In this document: piece after piece, positions 17,301-26,300 of the stretch
Layout of the letters: every line of letters begins with the position of its first letter
Position numbering within the stretch: position 1 is the first letter of the stretch
Assembly (NCBI GenBank): GCA_002471015.1
Contig: DKPB01000037.1
Span: 1 to 45,476 of the forward strand
Origin: Stenotrophomonas sp. UBA7346
GTDB lineage: Bacteria > Pseudomonadota > Gammaproteobacteria > Xanthomonadales > Xanthomonadaceae
Reading direction: 5' to 3'
DNA: 45,476 nucleotides
Made by a program: the position numbers and the translations under genes
The notes under the pieces: generated by a model
What the model saw: the letters and a program-made list of their open reading frames with translations, nothing else
Told to the model about the DNA's origin: nothing
The model's database searches: none

Positions 17301-17328
17301 CAAAGCCGCCGCAAGGGCGGCTTTGCTT
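17301..17328 (+). terminator. Hairpin terminator after the cytochrome c genes
   Basis: CAAAGCCGCC-GCAAG-GGCGGCTTTG forms a 10-bp stem, 21 nt past the stop codon. The T run after it is weak (CTTTA), so termination may be partial. Confidence 0.65.
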
Positions 17329-17360
17329 TACCCGCCCCATTGCTGTCGGTGCCGACCTCA

Positions 17361-17645
17361 ATGCCACTGTTCCGATGCAGCATCTGCGGTGAAAGCTTCC
17401 CCGGCATCCTGGTGGGGCAAAACGCTCCGGTTGGCTTTTACGCAACCCGTTTCATCGAGGCAGCCAGCCCCGAGGAAGCCGAGGCCATCGCGATGGAACG
17501 ACTTCGCGCGGAACCGACGCTGGACGTTCCCGCGGGGTTTCGCACTGAAGATGCACGCGTCCTGTTCGAGGCGATCGTTGAAGTAAACCCGCACACCGAG
17601 CGCGGGCCGGAGAGCGGCTTCAGCTTTTTCATCAGTGGCAGCTGA
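17361..17645 (+). CDS. Small CxxC-containing protein of unknown function
   Basis: A 94-residue protein starting MPLFRCSICGESFPG. The single CxxC near the N-terminus could bind a metal or be a remnant zinc ribbon. The middle reads FYATRFIEAASPEEAEAIAMERLR, a helix that recurs in small cytoplasmic proteins of this family of bacteria. The acidic C-terminal half ends GFSFFISGS. No obvious ribosome-binding site precedes the ATG. An in-frame TTG at 17340 is an alternative start. It is convergent with the repetitive membrane protein gene. I do not recognise a function. Confidence 0.6.
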   Translation: MPLFRCSICGESFPGILVGQNAPVGFYATRFIEAASPEEAEAIAMERLRAEPTLDVPAGFRTEDARVLFEAIVEVNPHTERGPESGFSFFISGS

Positions 17646-17680
17646 CGGCGCGCGCAACGCGCACCTGCTGTCGTCCAGGC

Positions 17681-19513
17681 TCAACGGCTGCCGTTGTCTT
17701 CCTGCAGCGCTTTCTTGAATGGGATATCCGGCGGCGGTCGTGCCTCGGCTGGCTGCTCCTGCATGTTGGGGTTGCTCAAACTGCAGCCGCCACCGAACTG
17801 CAGCATCGATACCACGCAGGAAATGCTGGTGTTGGTGCCCGGGATCGGGATCTTGATGTCCTTGATGCCCTTGCGGACCCACTCGGCCAGCAAGGACTCG
17901 TTCGGCACCCAGTATTTGTCGAACGAGGTCGGGGTGAATTCGTAGGGCGGGCGTTTGAGCCATGTACCTGACTCGGCAATGCGCTCCCTGCTCCAGGTGT
18001 CGGCATCGCCACCCGGCGCGCCCCTGTCCGCTTGGCGCGGCGCCTGCTCACCCTCACCGGCCAAGCGCACACTGCCGTCAGCATTGAACAGGCCACGCCC
18101 CTGATCCGCCTGCCCCCCTGCCTTGCCTGGCACCTGTCGCGTGGATGCACCCCAGTCGTCAGCGCGCGCCTGCGCATCCCAACCACCACTGCGATCCTGT
18201 GGCTTGGGGCCGGCGCCAGCACTGCTGCCACTCTGTGCATTCGGGCGGTCTGCAGCCGCACCGCTACCGGCCGACATGCTCGCTGTTGATGTTGATGTTG
18301 GCGCGGTTGCCGACGCCGATGCGGGCGAGGCCGCGCTGCCGGTACTGGCATTGGCTGCCGCGTTCGCAGCAGGCGCGGCGCTTGCCGCGGGGGTATCCGC
18401 CACGCCCGGCAACTGCCGTTCACGCACGGCCAATGCCGGCGTCCTGATCTGCGCCTGGGCCTGGGGAGCGCGCACCTGCGCCATGGCCACCGACTGATTC
18501 GGCGCCACCTGCACGTCGCGCTCGCGCACGGTGATGTCCTGACCACGCAGCTGTACCTGACGCTCGGCCACAGCCGTGCGCGCCATGGTTACCGTCTGCT
18601 GCTGCGCCGTTTCCACCTGTCGCTCGCGCACCTGCACCTCAGGCATCACAGGCTGCCGCGCCTGGATCGTGGACTGCACTACCGGCCGTACCTGCATGGG
18701 CGTTTCCGTCGCGGTCTCGATGCTGCGCTCACGCACCTGCGGCACCTGCACACGCGGCATTGCTTCGATGACGGTGGTTTGCGGCAGCACGAAATCGCGG
18801 GTGGGTTGCGGCGCTTCAGTCACCTGCAACGGCTGCTCCACTGCAACCGCGCTTGCAGGCTGTGCCGTTGGCACAGGTACCGGCTTGGACGCATCCACCG
18901 GCATGGATTCGGCTTGATCATCGTGGCTTGCTGACGCCGCACTGGCCTGCGGGGCGGGCTCGGACGTTGCAACATCAGGTGAGGCAAGCGCTTGCGCTGC
19001 AGCCGCTGCGCTCGCCTGCGCCTGCTGGGCAGCGGGCTGCTCAGCGCTTGCCGGGGTGCCACCGCCCTCCTGCTCCGGCGTGCCGCGCCCGATGTACTCC
19101 ACCTGCACGCGCTCCCCCTGCTCGCCACTTTCCTCAGCCACATTGCTGCGCACCAGCGCCACCCACAGCAGCAACAACGCAAACAGCACATGCAGCGCCG
19201 CACTGAAGAAACCGGCAAACCAGCGTAGACGCCGCTGATCGCGTGGCGGCGGATCGCCGCCATGCCAGAACATCGCCAGGATGATCCGCCACAAGGGCTG
19301 CGCGACGGGAACGTCGCTGGCAGGCGCAGGCGCCCGCGCGCCCATCAGCCCCACCATGTCGGCAGTAGCGAACGCCGACGCAGCCCGGGATGCACGGGTG
19401 CGCAGCCAGTTGCTCCAGCTGTACGGCATGCCGGTGCGGCGATCGTGCAGGATGCTGCCCTGCCGACGTGAAGCCAGCAGGTTGATCACATCGGCAACCG
19501 TCGTCACCGGCAT
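17681..19513 (-). CDS. Repetitive single-pass membrane protein with VRER motifs
   Basis: The 610-residue protein is not a recognised enzyme. Residues 1-90 look cytoplasmic and contain a conserved-looking start (TTVADVINLLASRRQGSILHDRRTG). One transmembrane helix follows (FFSAALHVLFALLLLWVALV), and the rest is a long Ala/Gln/Pro-rich, low-complexity region. That region holds five short repeats of the form V(R/A)ER(Q/S/D) at intervals of 14-35 residues, roughly 18400-18760 on the minus strand. The C-terminal about 100 residues are less repetitive (WLKRPPYEFTPTSFDKYWVPNESLLAEWVRKGIKDIKIP) and contain a Cys pair (SCVVSMLQFGGGC). Such proteins are seen as 'transmembrane repetitive protein' in related genomes. 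It starts 11 bp after nfuA and is probably co-transcribed. Confidence 0.8.
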   Translation of the reverse strand: MPVTTVADVINLLASRRQGSILHDRRTGMPYSWSNWLRTRASRAASAFATADMVGLMGARAPAPASDVPVAQPLWRIILAMFWHGGDPPPRDQRRLRWFAGFFSAALHVLFALLLLWVALVRSNVAEESGEQGERVQVEYIGRGTPEQEGGGTPASAEQPAAQQAQASAAAAAQALASPDVATSEPAPQASAASASHDDQAESMPVDASKPVPVPTAQPASAVAVEQPLQVTEAPQPTRDFVLPQTTVIEAMPRVQVPQVRERSIETATETPMQVRPVVQSTIQARQPVMPEVQVRERQVETAQQQTVTMARTAVAERQVQLRGQDITVRERDVQVAPNQSVAMAQVRAPQAQAQIRTPALAVRERQLPGVADTPAASAAPAANAAANASTGSAASPASASATAPTSTSTASMSAGSGAAADRPNAQSGSSAGAGPKPQDRSGGWDAQARADDWGASTRQVPGKAGGQADQGRGLFNADGSVRLAGEGEQAPRQADRGAPGGDADTWSRERIAESGTWLKRPPYEFTPTSFDKYWVPNESLLAEWVRKGIKDIKIPIPGTNTSISCVVSMLQFGGGCSLSNPNMQEQPAEARPPPDIPFKKALQEDNGSR

Positions 19514-19524
19514 GCGGGTCCGGC

Positions 19525-20124
19525 TCAGCCTGCGCTGTCGCGCGGGATATACGGGGCCTGACCACTGTCGTGGTCAGTGGCGTCGCGCACGGCGGTGATG
19601 CCCGGCACACGTCCCATCAAGGTCTTCTCGATCCCCTGCTTCAAGGTCACGTCCGCCATGCCGCAGCCGTGGCAACCGCCACCAAAGCGCAGCAGGACCA
19701 CGCCGTCGGCCGATACTTCCTGCACCGCAACGCGGCCACCATGCGAGGCCAGCTGCGGGTTGATCTCGTTCTCTATCACCCAGCGCACGCGCTCGACGAT
19801 GGAGGCAGCCTCATCTGGGGCTTCCCCCTTGATCTTCGGTGCCTTGATGGTCAGCTGCTGGGCGCCAGCGGCCTGGGTGACGAAATCAATCTCGGCCCCA
19901 TCCAGCCAGGCCACGCTGGTGGCGGCAACATAAAGCGTGAAGCCATCGCAATCGACCGCCCATTCGTCACCCAGCAGGTCGGTAGGCTCGGCAAACTCCA
20001 GGCGCGCATCGGCACGCGGGGTTCCGGGCTCGACCGCGCTCAGGCGCACCCCCATGCCGGGCACGGCCTCGCGTTCGATCAGCTTGCGGAAATAGTTCTG
20101 GGCGGTATCTGAGATCTGGATCAT
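19525..20124 (-). CDS. nfuA: Fe-S cluster carrier protein NfuA
   Basis: NfuA carries 4Fe-4S clusters to apo-enzymes and helps under iron or oxidative stress. The 199-residue product has the expected two-part build: an N-terminal degenerate A-type (IscA-like) domain (IQISDTAQNYFRKLIEREAV) and a C-terminal Nfu domain. The cluster-binding CxxC is Cys151 and Cys154 (RFGGGCHGCGMADVTLKQG). The Nfu domain also shows INPQLASHGGRVAV. Length and architecture match E. coli NfuA (about 190 residues). Its upstream region faces the divergent phhB gene, 91 bp away. Confidence 0.96.
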   Translation of the reverse strand: MIQISDTAQNYFRKLIEREAVPGMGVRLSAVEPGTPRADARLEFAEPTDLLGDEWAVDCDGFTLYVAATSVAWLDGAEIDFVTQAAGAQQLTIKAPKIKGEAPDEAASIVERVRWVIENEINPQLASHGGRVAVQEVSADGVVLLRFGGGCHGCGMADVTLKQGIEKTLMGRVPGITAVRDATDHDSGQAPYIPRDSAG

Positions 20125-20215
20125 GCGGGTATTCTAGCCGTGTCCAGCTTGCCGCTGATGGGACACTGATTCCACAGGCGGCATCATTCAGTCACTCGCT
20201 TCATGGAGGTTCCCG

Positions 20216-20563
20216 ATGGCCCCCGACCTGATCCCACTGGTACAGGCCCACTGCATTCCCCGCAAGGGCAGTGAACAGCGCCTGGGCCAAGCCCGGCTGG
20301 CCGAGCTGTTGCCGCAGGTGCCTGGCTGGGAGCTGGCCGAGAACGGCCAGGCCCTGCTGCGTACATTCCGCTTTGACAACTACCACGGCACCATGGCCTT
20401 CGTGAACGCGCTGGCGTGGATTGCCCACCGCGAAGACCACCACCCCGACCTGGGCGTGCATTACGACCGTGCAGTCGTGCGTTTTTCCACCCACGATGTG
20501 GGCGGCCTGAGCGAGAACGACTTCATCTGTGCCGCCAAGGCATCAGCGCTGACGGAGCAATGA
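20216..20563 (+). CDS. phhB: Pterin-4a-carbinolamine dehydratase
   Basis: This enzyme dehydrates 4a-hydroxytetrahydrobiopterin, regenerating the pterin cofactor used by phenylalanine hydroxylase. The 115-residue protein has the family signature around FDNYHGTMAFVNALAWIAHREDHHPDLGVHYDRAVVRFSTHDVGGLSENDF, with the catalytic His-His-Pro segment. A GGAGGT ribosome-binding site (20204-20209) precedes the ATG. No phenylalanine hydroxylase gene is in the window. The downstream lipoprotein gene starts 1 bp after the stop codon, so they are translationally coupled. Confidence 0.95.
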   Translation: MAPDLIPLVQAHCIPRKGSEQRLGQARLAELLPQVPGWELAENGQALLRTFRFDNYHGTMAFVNALAWIAHREDHHPDLGVHYDRAVVRFSTHDVGGLSENDFICAAKASALTEQ

Positions 20564-20564
20564 G

Positions 20565-20978
20565 ATGAAACTGCAACTAGTGTTGGGTTCCCTGGTAGCC
20601 GCCACGCTGCTCAGCGCCTGCGGCGAGGGCCAGCCGGATGCACCGGCCATCGCCCCGACCGAGGTGGCCGCGGTACAGACGCCGCCGCCGGACTATCCGG
20701 CCGAACTGGCCTGCACCGGCGTCGGCGGCAAGAGCGTGCTGAAGGTAGTGATTGGCCCGGAAGGCAGCCCTACCGACGTCTCCCTGGTAACCAGCAGCGG
20801 CAACAGCCAGCTGGACGACTCGGCGGCGGCCCGCGTGCGCGAGTGGAAGTTCAAGGCAGCCACCCGCAATGGCCAGCCGGTGCCGACCACCATCCAGGTG
20901 CCGGTGAGCTTCAATCCGCCCGACCCCAAGCCGGATGAGTGCTTTGCCATTGAAGAACGCGTCAGGCGCGGTGGTTGA
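20565..20978 (+). CDS. Lipoprotein with a TonB C-terminal-like domain
   Basis: A 137-residue lipoprotein (signal LVAATLLSAC, acylated Cys19) with a short Pro-rich linker and a TonB-C-like domain. The pattern PPPDYPAELACTGVGGKSVLKVVIGPEGSPTDVSLVTSSGNSQLDDSAAARVREWKFKAA matches the fold in which a Pro-Tyr-Pro segment precedes a beta-strand and a helix ending in W-x-F. Unlike true TonB it has no transmembrane anchor at the start and no long Pro rod, so it would sit on a membrane leaflet facing the periplasm. It carries two Cys residues that could form a disulfide (ELACTG and DECFAI). Function unknown. It is coupled to phhB and 9 bp upstream of zupT. Confidence 0.8.
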   Translation: MKLQLVLGSLVAATLLSACGEGQPDAPAIAPTEVAAVQTPPPDYPAELACTGVGGKSVLKVVIGPEGSPTDVSLVTSSGNSQLDDSAAARVREWKFKAATRNGQPVPTTIQVPVSFNPPDPKPDECFAIEERVRRGG

Positions 20979-20987
20979 TACCCGCTG

Positions 20988-21797
20988 ATGCACCCTGTAA
21001 CCCCCGATAATCTCTGGATCGCCTTCGGGCTGACCGCGGCTGCCGGCCTGGCCACAGCCGTCGGCAGCCTGCTGGTGCTGTTCTCCAGGCGCCCCAACCC
21101 GCGCCTACTGGCCTTCGGCCTTGCCTTCGCCGGCGGCGCCATGGTGTATGTGTCGCTGTCGGAAATCCTGAACAAATCAGTGGCTTCGTTCGCCCAGGCC
21201 TATGGCGACCGCCTCGGCTTCACCTACGGCACGCTGTGGTTCCTGGGCGGCGTGCTGCTGGTGGTATTGATTGACCACCTGGTGCCCAACCCGCACGAAA
21301 CCCTGGACAAGCAGGACCCGGCGTTCAAGGACAAGAACCGCAGCAGCATCCGCCGGGTCGGCCTGCTCAGCGCAGTGGCCATCACCGCGCACAACTTCCC
21401 GGAAGGCCTGGCCACCTTCTTCGCCACCCTGGAAAGCCCCTCGGTCGGCCTGCCACTGGCCTTTGCCATCGCCATCCACAACATCCCCGAAGGCATCGCC
21501 ATCGCGGTGCCGGTGTACTTTGCCACCGGACGCAAATCCTATGCCTTTGGCGCCAGCCTGCTGTCAGGCCTTGCCGAGCCGATCGGCGCGGCCATTGGCT
21601 ATTTCGCACTGGCGGGGTCGCTGTCGCACGCCACCTTCGGGGCGGTGTTTGGCCTGATCGCCGGCATCATGGTGTTCCTGGCCCTGGACGAACTGCTACC
21701 GGCAGCCAAGCGCTATGCCAAGGGGCACGAGACCGTTTACGGGCTGGTGATCGGCATGGCCACCATCGCCATCAGCCTGGTGCTGTTCAAGTGGTAG
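20988..21797 (+). CDS. zupT: ZIP-family zinc transporter
   Basis: A 269-residue inner-membrane protein with about eight hydrophobic segments that imports zinc and possibly other divalent metals. Two copies of the metal-coordinating HNxPEG motif are present (AITAHNFPEGLATFFATL and AIAIHNIPEGIAIAVPV), which is typical of ZupT. The loop VPNPHETLDKQDPAF has His and acidic residues. It lies directly after phhB and the TonB-C-like lipoprotein on the same strand. The C-terminal side has an intergenic repeat and then the convergent rluC gene. Confidence 0.94.
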   Translation: MHPVTPDNLWIAFGLTAAAGLATAVGSLLVLFSRRPNPRLLAFGLAFAGGAMVYVSLSEILNKSVASFAQAYGDRLGFTYGTLWFLGGVLLVVLIDHLVPNPHETLDKQDPAFKDKNRSSIRRVGLLSAVAITAHNFPEGLATFFATLESPSVGLPLAFAIAIHNIPEGIAIAVPVYFATGRKSYAFGASLLSGLAEPIGAAIGYFALAGSLSHATFGAVFGLIAGIMVFLALDELLPAAKRYAKGHETVYGLVIGMATIAISLVLFKW

Positions 21798-21804
21798 TGA
21801 AGCG

Positions 21805-21912
21805 GGGATTGGGGATTCGGGATTGGGGATTCGTAAAAGCGGCAACTGGCCGCTGACGGGACATGAGGTGCCGGCCTTTGCCAATCTCAAATCCCGAATC
21901 CCCTATCCCTGC
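21805..21912. repeat. GGGGATTCGGGATT-type inverted intergenic repeat
   Basis: Direct copies of GGGGATTGGGGATTCGGGAT occur at about 21805-21832, and an inverted partner (TCCCGAATCCCCTATCCC) at about 21893-21910. This is a repeat style often seen between genes in Xanthomonas and relatives. It sits between two convergent genes and could act in both directions as a transcription end. Function is not shown by the sequence. Confidence 0.7.
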
Positions 21913-21935
21913 CTTACTTGCCGCCCCCCCCCGCC

Positions 21936-22907
21936 TCAAAGCCTGTCCATCGCCTCGACCAGCTCGGGTGCCAGCGGCGCATTCAATAGATAAGGTGTCT
22001 TGCCACCGTCCAGCGCGAACTCCAGCGAGGCCGCGTGCAGGAACAGGCGTTTGAGCCCGATCTGCTCACGAAAGCGCTTGTTGACGGCCGGATCGCCGTA
22101 TTTGTCGTCACCTGCCACCGGGTGCCCGATGTGCTGGGCATGTACACGGATCTGGTGGGTACGGCCGGTCTCAATCCGCACCTCGCAGTAGGAATGGCCA
22201 CCGCGCCGCTCCAGCATCTTGAAATGGCTCAGGGACGGCTTGCCGATCGCGTTCACCTGGACATGGCGCTCGCCCCCCTGGCGCAGGCCGACATGCAGCG
22301 GTGCGTCCACGCTCATTACCCCGTCGGGCATGCGCCCGGCCAGCAGGGTCAGGTAGCGTTTCTGGATGCCACCATGGTCTTCACGCAGCAGGGCCTGCAG
22401 TTCGACCAGCGCCGAGCGCTTCTTGGCCAGGATCAGCAGGCCCGAAGTGTCCCGGTCCAGCCGGTGCACCAGTTCCAGGCTCATGTTCGGGCGCAGCGCC
22501 CGCATGGTCTCGATCGCCCCATGGCTGATACCACTGCCACCATGGCTGGCCACCCCGGTCGGCTTGTTGATCACCAGCAGCTTGGCATCCTCGAAGACGA
22601 TGGCCTGCTCCATGCGCTGCAGGAAGCTGACCGGCGGCGGCGCCTTGTCTCCGACTTCATTGAGATTAACAGGGGGCACCCGCACCTCCTCGCCCGCCTC
22701 CAGCTTGCGCTCGGCCTTGGCGCGGCCGCCATTGACCCGCACCTGGCCGCTGCGCACCAGTTTGTAGATCAGGCTGCGCGGGGCACCCTTCAGTTGGCCC
22801 AGCAGGAAGTTGTCCAGCCGCTGTCCGGCCCTGTCTTCAGGAACCTTGATCAGGCGCACACTGGATTTGCCCGCAGGCGATTGTTGGCGGTTATCGGAGT
22901 CAGTCAT
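21936..22907 (-). CDS. rluC: 23S rRNA pseudouridine synthase RluC
   Basis: RluC makes pseudouridines at positions 955, 2504 and 2580 of E. coli 23S rRNA. The 323-residue protein has an N-terminal S4 RNA-binding domain (RLDNFLLGQLKGAPRSLIYKLVRSGQVRVNG) and the catalytic motif HRLDRDTSGLL with the nucleophilic Asp. The GRTHQIRVHAQHIGHPVAGDDKYGD block is also typical of RluA-family enzymes. The frame is open to 23159, but the ATG at 22907 (MTDSDNRQQ) gives the family's normal N-terminus. It is divergent from rne, exactly as in E. coli, which supports RluC rather than RluD or RluA. Confidence 0.95.
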   Translation of the reverse strand: MTDSDNRQQSPAGKSSVRLIKVPEDRAGQRLDNFLLGQLKGAPRSLIYKLVRSGQVRVNGGRAKAERKLEAGEEVRVPPVNLNEVGDKAPPPVSFLQRMEQAIVFEDAKLLVINKPTGVASHGGSGISHGAIETMRALRPNMSLELVHRLDRDTSGLLILAKKRSALVELQALLREDHGGIQKRYLTLLAGRMPDGVMSVDAPLHVGLRQGGERHVQVNAIGKPSLSHFKMLERRGGHSYCEVRIETGRTHQIRVHAQHIGHPVAGDDKYGDPAVNKRFREQIGLKRLFLHAASLEFALDGGKTPYLLNAPLAPELVEAMDRL

Positions 22908-23316
22908 CAGCCTATTTATTCTGCTACACTCGGGGGGCGAGATAAGGGTTTGATTTCGTTGGAAGTTGGTCAGGGCCAGAAGCCCCGCTCCCGACGGATC
23001 CGGCACAGTACGCGGCCACCGCCCCCGGGGCGGCCATGTTAGCGGCTCGTCGGCGCTCCCGGCCATCGCCGGATGCCAAAAGCATCCGTGCTGGACGAAA
23101 CCAATGTCCCGTGCGACGCCACTGACCCCGGTCTGGGGCGGCCGCCGGCCCTGAAACACCTAAAACAAGAAAGAAGCGCTCCCGCGGCCTGCCGTGGTGT
23201 CGTAGCGCTGGAAACCCAAGCTGCCCTGCCCGCGCCTGCGCGAATGGGTGGCCACCCGTGACCAGAGGCGAAACCCCATGGCGTTCCGCGCGGTAGCAGC
23301 GCGCGAGGAACGCACA
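22908..23316 (+). promoter_or_regulatory. rluC-rne divergent intergenic region and probable rne leader
   Basis: This 409-bp gap has no credible gene. A -10-like TACACT lies at 22925-22930; if used, it would give rne a leader of roughly 380 nt. The stretch contains GC-rich inverted repeats, for example around 23015-23035 (GGCC-ACC-GCCCC / GGGGC-GGCC). In E. coli the long rne 5' UTR lets RNase E control its own mRNA, so a similar role here is likely but unproven. The rluC promoter must also lie within it. Confidence 0.5.
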
Positions 23317-26300
23317 ATGAAGCGAATGCTGATCAATGCCACGCAGGCTGAAGAACTGCGCGTGGCCATCGTCGACGGGCAGAACCTGTACGACATCGAT
23401 ATCGAGCAGCCGTCCAAGGAACAGAAGAAGTCCAACATCTACAAGGGCCGCATCACCCGCCTGGAGCCGTCGCTCGAGGCTGCCTTTGTCGAGTACGGCG
23501 GTGACCGCCATGGCTTCCTGCCGCTGAAGGAAATCTCCCGCGATTACTTCCAGGCGGGTGTGGACCACAACAAGGCCACCATCAAGGAACTCCTGCGCGA
23601 AGGCCAGGAAATCGTCGTCCAGGTCGACAAGGAAGAACGTGGCAACAAGGGCGCCGCCCTGACCACCTTCATCTCCCTGGCCGGCCGCTACATGGTGCTG
23701 ATGCCCAATTCCCCCTCTGCCGGCGGCGTTTCCCGTCGCATCGAGGGCGAAGACCGTGCCGCGCTGAAAGAAGCGCTGGACAAGCTGAACATCCCCGACG
23801 ACATGGGCGTGATCATCCGCACTGCCGGCGTCGGCCGCGATGCCGAAGAGCTGCAGTGGGATCTGGACTATCTGTTGCAGGTCTGGCGCTCGATCGCCGA
23901 AGCCGCGCTGACCAAGCCCGCCCCGTTCCTTATCTACCAGGAATCGCGCCTGATCGTGCGCGCCCTGCGTGACTACCTGCGCTCGGACGTGGGCGAGATC
24001 CTGGTCGACACCGAAGAGCTGTACGAGACTGCCCGCGACTTCATGCAGCAGGTGATGCCGCAGACCCTGCGCAAGCTCAAGCACTACAAGGACGACATCC
24101 CGCTGTTCAACCGCTTCCAGATCGAATCGCAGATCGAGGCGATCTACGAGCGCAACGTGCGCCTGCCCTCCGGCGGCTCGATCGTGGTTGACCAGACCGA
24201 GGCGCTGACCGCCATCGACGTCAACTCGGCCCGCTCCACCAAAGGCAGCGACATCGAGGACACCGCGTTCCAGACCAACCTGGAGGCCGCCGAGGAAGTG
24301 GCCCGCCAGCTGCGCCTGCGCGACCTGGGCGGCCTGGTGGTCATCGACTTCATCGACATGTCCTCCAACAAGCACCAGCGCGAAGTCGAGAACCGCCTGC
24401 AGAACGCCCTGAAGTACGACCGCGCCCGCGTTCAGCTGGGCCGCATTTCGCGCTTCGGCCTGATGGAAATGAGCCGCCAGCGCCTGCGTCCGAGCCTGGG
24501 TGAATCCAGCCAGATCGTCTGCCCGCGCTGTGACGGCCAGGGCCGCATGCGCAGCGTCGAGTCGCTTTCGCTGTCCATCATCCGCGTCGCCGAGGAGCAC
24601 GCGATGAAGGAGAACACCGGACAGGTGCTGGTCCAGGCCCCGGTGGAAATCGCCAACTTCCTGCTCAACGAAAAGCGCGGTGCCCTGCGTGAGATCGAGC
24701 GTCGCCACGACGCGCCGATCGTCATCGTTGCCGACGAGCAGTTGCATACCCCGCACTACGAGGTCACGCGCCTGCGTGACAACGAGCTTGGCGAAGAGTC
24801 GAACAAGCCCAGCTACCAGCGCGGCACCCCGCGCAAGCTGCCGGTGCATGCGCTGACCAAGGCCCAGCTGAACATCCCGCCGGCACCGGCGGTCACCCAG
24901 GTCAAGCACAGCCAGCCGGCCCCGGTCCGTGAAGTGGTGGAGCCGGTTGCAGCGCCTGCGCCTGCACCGGTCGCCGCTGCCCCGGCAGCAGGCGGCGTGA
25001 TGGGCTGGCTCAAGCGCGTGTTCGGCGGCGATGCCGCAGCACCGGCACAGCCGGCCCCGCAGCAACGCCAGGACGGCGGCCGCAACAACCGCAATGACCG
25101 CGGCAACCAGCGCCGTGATGGCCGCAACGGCAACGCGGGCAACAATGCCCAGCAGTCCCGTGGCAACAATGGCAACGGTAACCGCCGTGACGAGCAGCGC
25201 CGCGATGAACGTCGTGAGGACCGTCGCGATGATCGCCGCCAAGGCAATGACAAGCAGCAGCCGCAGGGTCAGAACAACGGCCAGCAGCAGCCCAAGCAGC
25301 GCAACGAGCAGGCCCAGCCGCAGCAGGGCAAGCCGCGCAACGAGCAGCAGCCCAAGCCGCAGAAGCAGCCCAAGCAGCCCAAGCCGCAGCAGGACGCCGA
25401 CAAGGCACAGCAGCCGGCCGCCGACAAGCCCGCGCGCCAGCAGCAACCTGCAGCCGAAGCGCCCCGCACCAACGTGGCGGCAGTCGCTGCTGTGCCGGTA
25501 GCGGCCGTTGCCGCCACCGCCGACGCCGTCAGCAATATCGCCGCACCGGTCCCGGCACAGGATAAGTCGGCGCAGGAGCCCGCAGCGCAGGTCGCCACCG
25601 GCGTCGACAGCACTGAAGAAGTAATCGTGGCTGCTGTCAGCGGCAGCGACGAAGTGGGCGCAGGCGGTGATGAGGCCGCAAGCGAAGGCGGCAGCCGTCG
25701 TCGACGTGGTCGTCGCGGCGGTCGTCGCCGTCGCCGCGGCAACGGTGAAGGTGCCGCAGGCGCCGAGCTGGGCTCCAACGAGGAGGACGGTATCGACGGC
25801 AACGACGATGCCGATGGCAGCGACGGCGAGGCCGACAGCACCGCCGCGGCTCCGGCACCGGCCCGCAAGGCCAGCAGCCAGCCCGAGTTCGACTTTGACG
25901 ACGATGCTGCTGTCGAGACCAAGACGGAAACCAAGCCGATGGCAGTCGCACCGGCTGCGGCCGCTGTGGCCGCAGCGGCCACCGAGGTCGCCACCCCGGC
26001 CGCCGATGCAGTGGCCAGCGTCACCGCGCCGGTGATCGAAGTCGCCCAGCCGCAGGCCACCCTGCACGAACCGGTAGCACCGTCGGCCCCGGCCGAAACG
26101 CCGGCACCGGCTGTGGTCGAACCTGTCCCGGCGGCGGCCGAGGCAGCACTGGCCGAAGCAACACCGGCTCCGATTGCCGCCCCGGCGGCAGAAGCACCGG
26201 CGGCAGTTCCCGCCGTGGTTGAGGCGGCTCCGCCGGCAGTTGCCGACTCCGCGCCAGCAGTTGCCGTCGCCGCAGAACCCGAAGTCATTGCCGCACCGGC

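Noticed and set aside
22924..26067. A 1047-residue open frame antisense to rne
   Set aside because: The protein is dominated by Gly, Ala, Val, Leu and Arg in runs mirroring the RNase E tail, has no domain, and lies opposite a certain gene. High G+C keeps antisense frames open.
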